Made by a program: the position numbers and the translations under genes
Notes under the pieces: generated by a model
Told to the model about the DNA's origin: nothing
Databases searched by the model: none
Seen by the model: the letters and a program-made list of their open reading frames with translations, nothing else
Origin: Bacillus sp. 522_BSPC
Lineage (GTDB): Bacteria > Bacillota > Bacilli > Bacillales > Cytobacillaceae
Direction: 5' to 3'
NCBI RefSeq assembly: GCF_001076885.1
Contig: NZ_JVDT01000219.1
Coordinates: 1 to 49,532, forward strand
Length of the DNA stretch: 49,532 nt
In this document: in pieces, positions 14,161 to 22,841 of the stretch
Position numbering within the stretch: position 1 is the stretch's first letter
Layout of the letters: every line of letters begins with the position of its first letter

Positions 14161-16834
14161 TGCAAGGATTTTCAATTGTAAAATCAAACCCTAACTCCTT
14201 AATACAAGACGGATTCAAAACAACTGCAGTGAATTTATTATTACCATGCTTGATTTGTTTATAATCAACAACTTTTTCATTTCGTGTAAACTGTTGGGTA
14301 TACCCTCTCTTTGCCCACTCACGCCTAATCATTTTTTCTTCAGGTCCAAGAAATTTCTTTAAGAAACTTGGCATCAAGCAAATCGTGTTGTGATGATAAA
14401 CGGCCTTTATATCATTAGGTAGATTATCATAATAGATATCATTTCTTGTACTATCTAACTCATATAACATTTGTTCAAGTATCTCTTTAGGCTTATCCAG
14501 TGCATGATTTTCCTTTGCTATTTCATCAAAAAGGCAGACTAGTGTATTTAAATCTATATCAAAATTAAAACCTTTATTTAAAACTGAACCTGTAAAATGA
14601 ACAGATGCATAGTATAGACTTAACCTTGTTAAAACTTCGTTATCCTTCGATTTTTTCATATATAATTCTTTGAATTTATAAAACTCGCGAATGAAAATGT
14701 TCCTTTTCTCCCGCCAATATTTTATAAATTCAACACCAATAGCCCCATGATTTTCGTTCATTGCCTTATATATATCCGAAAAAAATTGATGATCGACTTT
14801 AACAAACGGTTGATCTACAATTGAGATAATCCTTGCCGCCGCACCCCCCGCCTTTGCAGCGTAATCCGCTAAGGAAACTTCACCAGTACTTATCAAAATA
14901 TTGTTCCAAGTCGCTTCTCTTTGTGATCCCTTTAGACTTCCTCTACCTTTAGAGCGACCACCGCTAAACATATAAATAACTGATTGTAATATTCGTTCAT
15001 CAGCCTTTCGAGTATCGTCCATAAATAAAGGAAAACTATTTAAGAACCCAGCCTTACGCTCTATGGAAACTCTGGTTGCATTCCATTCGTTTATTAAGCT
15101 CTCACTGCCCCAAACACTTCTAGCAACCTGTAAGGATGTTGACTTCCCCTGTGAAGTTGGCCCGGATAGGTCTATAATAAAAGGACTTACTTCTAAATCG
15201 TGTAAAATAACTGATGCAAAAGAAGCCAAAACAATAAATAGCACTTTGGGGTACGCCTTAATTCGATCCAATACTTCATTTTTCCAAGTTTCTGGAGTCC
15301 CTTTTATTTCGAACCCTTCAAGTAACTGGCGTTCTCCAATGTCGTTAGGTACAATCTCCACACCACAAGACTCTAATGGATGAATAAAGTTATTCTTAAT
15401 ACGGCCTAACCTCTCAACCATATGGCAATGTTCCAACCCATTGAATGATAAATACTTATCAAAATAGTTAATCAAATCTTTGTAATTTATATCGTTTACA
15501 GAAAAACCTTTATCTGCTAATGTTAGTAGTTCTTTTCTAGTGGATAGAGTACTGGCCGGTACAATTTCATGTTTTTCTTGCCCCCGATTCATCCACGTTA
15601 TCTCATAATGAACGCTGTTTCTTTCGATATTTGAAAACTCTTTTATTATCTTTGGAGCCATACGTGAAACTATTACCTCTTCTTCAACTTCCACCCCTTT
15701 TACTTTTCTGGTCACAGTCTTAAATAGCTTGTTACCAGCTATGAAATAAGGTAATGGGACCATTGTATTGGAAGAATGTGCATCAGCGATATTATTTTTC
15801 ATTCCGATTGCGATAGGACTGTTAATGATATTAGAATATTTACAACCGTTACATACACCAAACTCTTCGTTAATTGAACTGCAGGTTCTTGGTTTCATTT
15901 TTGAGCGAATTTCTGTTATTTTTCGATTCGTTTCACTTTCTGTGTAACTTGGATGTCCCACACTCCATTCATGACAAATCTTTTCATAACTTTCACAATA
16001 AGCGCCGATTGAAAGTGCAGCCATCCATTCGGAATATGTAGCACTCTCTTTGTTATCTAAGTAAGATTGAATGAAATTACAACCTTCTATAATGGGTTTA
16101 ACTTTTGCATCTGGCAGTTGAGGCTTTCTATCTTTTATCCCATGATTGTTATTTGAAGGGTTTTTTATTTCCAATTCTTCGATTGCATTGCGCAATTCCA
16201 TTAATGAATAGCGGTGATCAGACATTTTCAAGGTGCTTACTAACTTCGGTTGTTCCTTACGATTATATGTACCCGGAACCCTCAAAACCCTTGCTAAGTC
16301 ACTTGTATTATCAATGTGAAGTCCTTTTTCTTTTGCTAATCGAATGAATACTGATTGAAATCTCTTCAGCATTCTATCAGCACTTTCACGATCATTTTCC
16401 GTTAATATACGTACTGCTTCATCAAACAACCAATAACAATGCCATCCACCACCACTATTAATCATAATAGACGGCTCTAAAGGAAATGTATCTAATATAA
16501 CTTTTGCTTCTTGTTCATTTGGAAGGTTCTTAGCTGCATGTTTTCCACCCTTTATATCAATTTCCACCCACACACCGGGTAAATATAAAATATCCGTGTT
16601 TCTACCTCTCTCATACTTACCAAGTCGTTCTTTTCGTAAACCCACACCAATATATACGTTATATTCCTTAGCTAACATCGTTGAATCAAAAGCAGCTGTT
16701 TCTATTTCCTTAACTTCATACCATTTAGTTTCTTTATTTTCAGAAGTCCACAAAGAAAGAAAACCATTATTAATTTTGCCATATAAAGCATTAAAAAAAT
16801 CACTTGCTAGTTTTATGCTTTGGCTTTCATTCAT
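14126..16834 (-). CDS. Replicative primase-helicase (RepB-like primase + DUF927)
   Basis: A 902-residue replication protein. The N-terminal archaeo-eukaryotic primase-like domain has WVEIDIKGG (acidic pair near residues 91-93), GGGWHCYWLF (His132) and LARVLRVPGTYN (180-191). A cysteine cluster, CSSINEEFGVCNGCKYSN, near residues 313-330 may bind zinc. The C-terminal half is a DUF927 ATPase with a P-loop GPTSQGKST near 557 and a Walker B-like FPLFMDDTRK near 600. Such fusions start and unwind DNA for plasmids and phage satellites. It is probably the initiator for the iterons at its 3' end. The frame is intact. The ATG at 16834 has only a weak GGTGAT upstream. Confidence 0.88.
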   Translation of the reverse strand: MNESQSIKLASDFFNALYGKINNGFLSLWTSENKETKWYEVKEIETAAFDSTMLAKEYNVYIGVGLRKERLGKYERGRNTDILYLPGVWVEIDIKGGKHAAKNLPNEQEAKVILDTFPLEPSIMINSGGGWHCYWLFDEAVRILTENDRESADRMLKRFQSVFIRLAKEKGLHIDNTSDLARVLRVPGTYNRKEQPKLVSTLKMSDHRYSLMELRNAIEELEIKNPSNNNHGIKDRKPQLPDAKVKPIIEGCNFIQSYLDNKESATYSEWMAALSIGAYCESYEKICHEWSVGHPSYTESETNRKITEIRSKMKPRTCSSINEEFGVCNGCKYSNIINSPIAIGMKNNIADAHSSNTMVPLPYFIAGNKLFKTVTRKVKGVEVEEEVIVSRMAPKIIKEFSNIERNSVHYEITWMNRGQEKHEIVPASTLSTRKELLTLADKGFSVNDINYKDLINYFDKYLSFNGLEHCHMVERLGRIKNNFIHPLESCGVEIVPNDIGERQLLEGFEIKGTPETWKNEVLDRIKAYPKVLFIVLASFASVILHDLEVSPFIIDLSGPTSQGKSTSLQVARSVWGSESLINEWNATRVSIERKAGFLNSFPLFMDDTRKADERILQSVIYMFSGGRSKGRGSLKGSQREATWNNILISTGEVSLADYAAKAGGAAARIISIVDQPFVKVDHQFFSDIYKAMNENHGAIGVEFIKYWREKRNIFIREFYKFKELYMKKSKDNEVLTRLSLYYASVHFTGSVLNKGFNFDIDLNTLVCLFDEIAKENHALDKPKEILEQMLYELDSTRNDIYYDNLPNDIKAVYHHNTICLMPSFLKKFLGPEEKMIRREWAKRGYTQQFTRNEKVVDYKQIKHGNNKFTAVVLNPSCIKELGFDFTIENPCSTQSTQMIQQS

Positions 16835-17134
16835 AATATCACCATCATTTCGTACAGTATTAATTGTTAAAATCTACTTAAATTTTCTAGATCAAAATTA
16901 TGGTCTTTTGATATATTGGTAGTGTATTAATTTTTAAAAATCAATGTTGGAGCATTGAATTCGACCTTTGTAATAATCTGTTGTTCTGCTTGATTACAAT
17001 TAATTAAATTCGGTTAAAAACTTAGTTTATTTTTCAGTATAAATGGTTGAAACTAGCAAATAGATTAAGCGTCTGTCCACTACTATTTTTTTATTTATCT
17101 ATTTACCTCTATAACTAGTTGTCTATACTTCTTT
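16835..17134. other. Spacer upstream of the primase-helicase gene
   Basis: A 300-base AT-rich leader between the DUF771-like gene and rep. No gene is seen. It contains the dyad TCAATG-N6-CATTGA near 16942 and one copy of the 15-bp repeat TAAGCGTCTGTCCAC (17066-17080). Confidence 0.5.
17066..17080 (+). repeat. 15-bp direct repeat, copy 1
   Basis: TAAGCGTCTGTCCAC, identical to 18684-18698. This copy lies between the Xis-like gene and rep. With 15 identical bases in an AT-rich region, chance is unlikely. Confidence 0.8.
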
Positions 17135-17407
17135 TTACCATTCGTTCATAATTTCTCTTATCACACGTTTCGATTCTTCATAAAACCAGTACCTCTTACC
17201 TTTTTCTTTTCTTCTTTCCAATAATTTCATTCGTGGATCACGTAAAAACTCAACTTCTAAGGTTGATCTACTCATACATGTTCGTTTAGACATTTGATCA
17301 ACATCCCAAATAAATAACGCTTCTTCTATAGACTCTTCTAGTTTTTGATTAATATAATTTCTAACCTCATCTTGATTAACATCAACTTTTATCTGTGCCA
17401 TTTGCAT
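17135..17407 (-). CDS. Small DNA-binding protein, DUF771-like (possible Xis)
   Basis: A 90-residue protein with a central helix-turn-helix-like stretch ([23 protein letters not shown]) and a basic C-terminus ([22 protein letters not shown]). The order resembles DUF771-type phage proteins, in which a short DNA-binding fold precedes a W/F-rich wing. It is the first gene of the minus-strand early unit, divergent from the XRE repressor, where excisionase-like genes sit in phage satellites. GGAGG lies eight bases before the ATG. Xis function is inferred from position. Confidence 0.6.
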   Translation of the reverse strand: MQMAQIKVDVNQDEVRNYINQKLEESIEEALFIWDVDQMSKRTCMSRSTLEVEFLRDPRMKLLERRKEKGKRYWFYEESKRVIREIMNEW

Positions 17408-17432
17408 GTAATCTTCCTCCGCTTTTTGTTTT

Positions 17433-17587
17433 TTTGTTAAAACAAATTATTTCTCCATTTTCTCGTAAAACTTTAAATGGACTTAATTTGTTTCATATTC
17501 GTAAGTTAATATAGTTTGTTTAACATTCTGATTGATTTTTAATGCATTCGTTAATTATTAAACAAACAAATCAAACTTTTGTTAAAC
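17433..17587. promoter_or_regulatory. Divergent operator region with repeated TTTGTT/AACAAA half-sites
   Basis: The 297-base spacer between the XRE repressor and the DUF771-like gene has TTTGTTAAAACAAA (17433-17446), TTTGTTTAACA (17515-17525), TTAAACAAACAAA ending near 17570, and TTTTGTTAAAC (17577-17587). The TGTT-AACA symmetry and repeat number fit repressor operators of a phage-like switch. Confidence 0.6.
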
Positions 17588-17704
17588 TTATAATAACAAC
17601 ACTTTGTTTTATCAGGCAAAAAATAACCCTCGGAAATTTTTCAAACATTTAAAGTTGCTATTTTTATATCAATATTAGATAATAATTATCAAAGAGGTGG
17701 GGAT

Positions 17705-18637
17705 ATGAATTATGCAGATTTATTAAGATGTTATATTAAAAAATCAAGATTAACTTTAGATGAAATATCATTAAAACTTAGACAACAAGGAATAGCAGCA
17801 ACAAAACCTTATTTAAGTAAACTTCAAAATGGAAAAACCCCTCCAGCAAGTGATAAATTGAATCAGGCACTTGCAGAAATCACAGATGGAGATGCCAAAA
17901 AGTTACAGTGGGCCTCATTTGTTGAAAAGGCGCCAGAAGATGTTAAAAGGTTCTTTACTTTAGTAGAAAATCCATTAATGTTTTCTCTATTAAAAGTAGA
18001 AGAAAAATTCCCCGGATTTTTAGAGGGTAAATATAAAGGTAGTAATCTTACCAAAGAGATTATGTATTCCGAAGAGTTTAAGCAGTTTTACGATTTATTT
18101 GGAGCTTTTATTGAAGGCATAGAAAAAGAGAATCAAAACCCTATATCAAAAGAGGAATATGAGGAAATATATAAAGAAGAACCACCATTAGAAAAGGGAA
18201 AAGTTATTCAAATTAATCTATATGAGGCTTATCTAGATCATGCTAAGAAAACTATAAATAAAACTCCTGACCAACTACTAGATGATGTTACATTCTTTAA
18301 TGTATATACAGAAGCCTTTCATGCCCTTGAATTAAGATTAGACCAAATAATAGCAAACTCTATAATAAGAAACGGTGCTGAACCTGAATGGGCTACAGAA
18401 TACATTGAAGGTCTTTCATTAAGAGAAAAGCTTGAGTCTGATCTAAAAATACATTTAGGTTATGATATTACTGCTGAATCATTTTATACGGATTTAGTGA
18501 ACATTATTAAACTAAGGAAGCAACCTGCTAACCCTTTAGCTAAAACAGAAAAAAAGACCGCAGAAAACATAATAAATATAATTGAAAATGCTATTAAAGC
18601 CATTAATCTAAAAGTTAATGAAAATGGTTTTGAATGA
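17705..18637 (+). CDS. XRE-family repressor of the island (Stl/CI-like)
   Basis: A 310-residue regulator. An N-terminal helix-turn-helix of about 65 residues (LTLDEISLKLRQQGIAATKPYLSKLQNGKTPP) is followed by a long, mainly helical C-terminal region with no peptidase motif. The lack of a LexA-like Ser-Lys dyad argues against SOS self-cleavage and fits repressors relieved by a partner protein, as SaPI Stl is by phage proteins (inference). It is divergent from the xis-rep unit, upstream of int on the same strand, and faces an operator-rich spacer. GAGGTGGGG precedes the ATG. The C-terminal family is not recognised. Confidence 0.78.
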   Translation: MNYADLLRCYIKKSRLTLDEISLKLRQQGIAATKPYLSKLQNGKTPPASDKLNQALAEITDGDAKKLQWASFVEKAPEDVKRFFTLVENPLMFSLLKVEEKFPGFLEGKYKGSNLTKEIMYSEEFKQFYDLFGAFIEGIEKENQNPISKEEYEEIYKEEPPLEKGKVIQINLYEAYLDHAKKTINKTPDQLLDDVTFFNVYTEAFHALELRLDQIIANSIIRNGAEPEWATEYIEGLSLREKLESDLKIHLGYDITAESFYTDLVNIIKLRKQPANPLAKTEKKTAENIINIIENAIKAINLKVNENGFE

Positions 18638-18651
18638 CATTATTAAATTTT

Positions 18652-18661
18652 AGGAGGTGAT
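18652..18661 (+). promoter_or_regulatory. Extended Shine-Dalgarno without a well-placed start
   Basis: AGGAGGTGAT is fully complementary to the 16S anti-SD, but no start codon lies 5-10 bases downstream. The overlapping ATG at 18660 would encode only MPFNINPP. It lies between the repressor stop and the integrase start, 58 bases before the latter. Confidence 0.5.
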
Positions 18662-18683
18662 GCCGTTTAATATCAATCCCCCA

Positions 18684-18698
18684 TAAGCGTCTGTCCAC
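18684..18698 (+). repeat. 15-bp direct repeat, copy 2
   Basis: TAAGCGTCTGTCCAC, identical to 17066-17080, ending 20 bases before the integrase start. It could be a protein-binding site or a trace of an earlier duplication. Confidence 0.8.
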
Positions 18699-18718
18699 GT
18701 TTGAAAGGGAAGATATTC

Positions 18719-19864
18719 ATGAAAAAATACAAGTCCAAAAAAGATAATGATTTATACTATTACTTTAATGTTAAAAATGAAAAATTATGGGGATACCGTT
18801 ATCGATATTATGATGCTCTCGGAAAAAGGAGAGAAAAGTCTCAACAGGGATTAAAGTCCGAAAAAGTTGCATACCGTGCCTTACTTGAAGTAAAGGCTAG
18901 TATTCTCAATGGTGAAGTAAAGCAAGTGGAGAATTCGAATTTAACAGTCTCAGAGTGGCTGGATATTTGGTTTGAAACTCATAAAAATGACTGGGAAATT
19001 ACAACACAATTGCAACGAGAAAATGCTATTAAATATCAAATGAAGCCGATGCTTGGAAAATATAAGTTAGCCGAATTAGACAAGACCACCTATAAACGAG
19101 TATATATTAATAAACTTTTGGATTATTATGAACCTAGTACAGTACAATTATTTCATCGGCTCTTTAAGGTTGCGATTAACGCAGCAGTGGATGATGAAAT
19201 TATTCCACGCAATCGTTTCAAGAAAATAACCATTCCAGTTGAAGAGGTAAACGATAACTTTCTCACAGCTAAGGAATTGAATGAATTTCTTAAAGCTGCT
19301 AAGGAATTAGAGAATATTACTAATTACACACTCATCTTACTTTTAGCATATACAGGTGTGAGGAAAGGTGAAGCTTTAGGGTTAAAGTGGAATAATATAG
19401 ACTTAGAAAATAATAAAATTACCGTTGAACGTACTAGAGATAAAAAAGGGGCCCGTACTCCTAAAACGAAAAATAGTTACCGGACTATCAGAGTTGATAA
19501 TATTTTAGTAAGCCAATTAAAACTGTACCGTACTTGGTGCAAGATGACAAAGCTATCATTCGGTAAACACATTTCAGACGATGACTTTGTTTTTATCTCA
19601 TATCAATCTGGTACTCCAACCGGAGAAAACACATTAAAATATAGTTTTGACCGAATCATCAAAAAAACGAAGTTAAAACGAATTACTCCACATGGATTAC
19701 GTCATACCCATGCAACTATTTTGATTAGCCAGAAACAACCTGTTAATGTTATTGCTGATCGGTTAGGTAATACACCCCAAATGATTTGGGATACTTACGG
19801 TCACATCTTTAAAGAGATGGAAGAAGAATCAGTTATTGCATTCAGCCAAGCATTACATTTCTAA
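18719..19864 (+). CDS. int: Tyrosine site-specific recombinase (integrase)
   Basis: A 381-residue phage-type integrase that inserts and excises the island. An N-terminal arm-binding domain (YYYFNVKNEKLWGYRYRYYD) and a core-binding SAM-like domain (LTVSEWLDIWFE) are followed by the catalytic domain: TGVRKGEALGL (Arg near 213), HGLRHTHA (His/Arg near 325-328) and DTYGHIF (nucleophile Tyr near 359). The ATG at 18719 is preferred to an in-frame TTG 18 bases upstream because AAAGGGA precedes it. The gene is the last of the island, ending 75 bases before the rpsD-like attachment sequence. It is full length. Confidence 0.95.
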   Translation: MKKYKSKKDNDLYYYFNVKNEKLWGYRYRYYDALGKRREKSQQGLKSEKVAYRALLEVKASILNGEVKQVENSNLTVSEWLDIWFETHKNDWEITTQLQRENAIKYQMKPMLGKYKLAELDKTTYKRVYINKLLDYYEPSTVQLFHRLFKVAINAAVDDEIIPRNRFKKITIPVEEVNDNFLTAKELNEFLKAAKELENITNYTLILLLAYTGVRKGEALGLKWNNIDLENNKITVERTRDKKGARTPKTKNSYRTIRVDNILVSQLKLYRTWCKMTKLSFGKHISDDDFVFISYQSGTPTGENTLKYSFDRIIKKTKLKRITPHGLRHTHATILISQKQPVNVIADRLGNTPQMIWDTYGHIFKEMEEESVIAFSQALHF

Positions 19865-19868
19865 TATT

Positions 19869-19892
19869 GGGGGAGGTTTTGGGGGAGGTTTT
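19869..19892 (+). repeat. Tandem 12-bp repeat, probable integrase arm sites
   Basis: GGGGGAGGTTTT occurs twice in perfect tandem, four bases after the integrase stop. G-rich tandem repeats directly behind int are frequent in Gram-positive prophages and islands and are best explained as arm-type binding sites near attR. Confidence 0.65.
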
Positions 19893-19938
19893 CAATATAA
19901 CCGCCTCAAGCCTTGAAAACACTAGGGTTTGTAGGACT

Positions 19939-19959
19939 ATTGAGTTCTACTCTCGTTAA
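19939..19959 (+). pseudogene. rpsD: attR: 3' end of rpsD (ribosomal protein S4)
   Basis: Read on the plus strand this encodes IEFYSR-stop. The conserved C-terminus of Bacillus S4 is VEFYSR, so GAGTTCTACTCTCGTTAA is the last six codons of rpsD. Upstream codons no longer match S4. This marks the island's right boundary. The intact rpsD, restored by the island's copy of the core, should lie at attL beyond the left edge. rpsD is a neighbour of tyrS in B. subtilis, which supports the reading. Confidence 0.8.
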
Positions 19960-19977
19960 TAGAATTGTTATATTTAG

Positions 19978-20014
19978 AAAATCCCTGATTCCATATGGAA
20001 TCAGGGATTTTCTA
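19978..20014 (+). terminator. rpsD terminator left downstream of the attachment site
   Basis: AAAATCCCTGATTCC pairs with GGAATCAGGGATTTT around an ATAT loop and a T-rich run follows. It lies 18 bases after the rpsD stop, so it is native chromosomal sequence. Confidence 0.85.
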
Positions 20015-20062
20015 TTTTAGTGAAGATGCTTAAAAAGAATTATTTATTATTCGATGCTTTTA

Positions 20063-20827
20063 TTAAAACTCTCTTTCTTCTCCCATTGGGAAAAGCAGCG
20101 CTCCCCAATCAATCTTCTCTTTTTTTCGCGGCCTTCTCACAAGGATATTATTAATATAAAGTCCTTCCTCATAAAAAAATGTCGCTACTTGGACTTGATG
20201 AAAAAACGGAAAGAACAATTCTTTTATTCTAATCTCTAAGTCCCTTGTGTATTTAATGTTTGGCAGACTAATTTGAATAACCGTTTTATCCCGTTTTTGT
20301 TCATACACTAGCCAGTATTCATGCACTACTTGAGATATTATCTTTTGAAATTCTATATTGTTCTTTTCACAAGTATAGCTCTCCCTCTCACCTAAAACCC
20401 TTGGATTCTTGAATAACTCTATAACTCCCTCATTTTGAACACCTAGACTCCATTCTGGCGAAACGAGATCACCAGTTAGGATTGTCGGAAAGACATCCAT
20501 TCGATCCTCGACTTTCATCTGTTTCTCTATATAATTTATTATCGCAAAATAAGAGGAACGAATATCCCGGCGTTTTACTTTTGTTACTATTTGATCGTAT
20601 ATTTCTTGACGCAAATTAGTTAGAGTCACAACATTATTTTTCCATCTTACTTTATCGAAAAGCATTTGAAATTCCGGTATTACATAACTGCTTTCAAAAT
20701 GGCTTAAAGGGTACTGGAAGGCAATGGAGTAATGGTCTTTTTCATAATACTTCATCATAAACATCCGCATTACTATATACTCTAAAAAAGGAGACGGTAC
20801 ATTTAATACTTCACTGTTTAATTTCAT
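20063..20827 (-). CDS. Hypothetical protein between rpsD and tyrS
   Basis: A 254-residue soluble protein of no family I recognise. It is rich in aromatic and charged residues (YVIPEFQMLFDKVRW, VVHEYWLVYEQKRDK), with an alternating hydrophobic pattern and a basic RRPRKKEK near the C-terminus. No signal peptide, membrane segment or cysteine motif is seen. No clear ribosome site precedes the ATG, which lowers confidence in the start. It lies on the same strand as tyrS but 290 bases downstream of it and beyond the tyrS terminator. It is the first chromosomal gene after the island. Confidence 0.6.
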   Translation of the reverse strand: MKLNSEVLNVPSPFLEYIVMRMFMMKYYEKDHYSIAFQYPLSHFESSYVIPEFQMLFDKVRWKNNVVTLTNLRQEIYDQIVTKVKRRDIRSSYFAIINYIEKQMKVEDRMDVFPTILTGDLVSPEWSLGVQNEGVIELFKNPRVLGERESYTCEKNNIEFQKIISQVVHEYWLVYEQKRDKTVIQISLPNIKYTRDLEIRIKELFFPFFHQVQVATFFYEEGLYINNILVRRPRKKEKIDWGALLFPMGEEREF

Positions 20828-21074
20828 CGCTTATACAGGAGAGGTAAATCTATTCTACATCTACCCGTTTCTCCCTCCCTTAATTAATTGTTTATGTCTA
20901 TAAGTATAAATCATTTTATAGAATAAACAGATTGCAATTGGAAGAAAATATATCTTTTTCACATTTTAGACAATATTTTGTAACAAAATGTTGCCATTAG
21001 AAAAAGAGGAAGCAATAAGATAGAACCTTCACAATTGAATATTTAGCTTGAGCATATACAGTTTCTCCCTTTCA

Positions 21075-21113
21075 TAAAAAAAATGCCTCAAAAGTAATCC
21101 TTTTGAGGCATTT
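21075..21113 (-). terminator. Intrinsic terminator of tyrS
   Basis: AAATGCCTCAAAAG pairs with CTTTTGAGGCATTT, followed on the minus strand by a T run. It lies just past the tyrS stop. Confidence 0.9.
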
Positions 21114-21117
21114 CCCT

Positions 21118-22374
<1,257 letters not shown>

Positions 22375-22440
22375 TTATATTCCTCCATTAATTATAAGTA
22401 GTTGTACTTATCATATTTTTCGTTATTGTTGATAGGTAAC

Positions 22441-22690
22441 GCAAAAAAGTCCCTGCAATTAAATGCAGGGACGCCAAATTAGCGCGGTACCACCCAAAAC
22501 TTGAGAAAATGATTCTCCACTTTAATTAGAATAACGGTTTCTACCGTTCACTGCTACTAATACACAAATATGCGCAATTTTCCCAGTGAAAGCTCCAGGA
22601 GGTAATTCATCCTTTTATTTATACCATTTTCCACCAACCAATGGCTCTCTGTTTCTAGTGATAAAAGAACTACTTCTTCCCTTCAAAGCA
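22441..22690 (-). promoter_or_regulatory. Tyrosine T-box riboswitch of tyrS
   Basis: On the minus strand the T-box sequence TGGGTGGTACCGCG (22483-22496) is followed by a GTCCCTGCA/TGCAGGGAC terminator (22449-22472) and a T run. Upstream, AGAGAGCC and GGTGGAAAATGG mark stem I. A TAC triplet (22602-22604) just before CTCCTGGAGC is at the expected specifier position and codes for tyrosine. Uncharged tRNA-Tyr would favour antitermination. Confidence 0.93.
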
Positions 22691-22717
22691 ATAACGAATC
22701 AATATATAGTTAGCTTA

Positions 22718-22747
22718 TTTTTACCATAGTAAAGCTATTAATGTCAA
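22718..22747 (-). promoter_or_regulatory. Probable SigA promoter of tyrS
   Basis: On the minus strand TTGACA (22742-22747) is followed after 18 bases by TAAAAA (22718-22723). The -35 is consensus and the -10 weak. It lies a few tens of bases before the T-box leader. Confidence 0.5.
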
Positions 22748-22841
22748 ACAATTATTCGAAAAAAGAGGAAAAATACCGAACTCTGTCTATATTCCCTTCT
22801 TCTTTATGCTATAATGTATGTGATTTTAGGGGGAATGATAC

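Noticed and set aside
13860-14165. CRISPR array
   Set aside because: The GTAC repeats are about 9 bp and phased without unique 30-bp spacers, and no cas genes are present.
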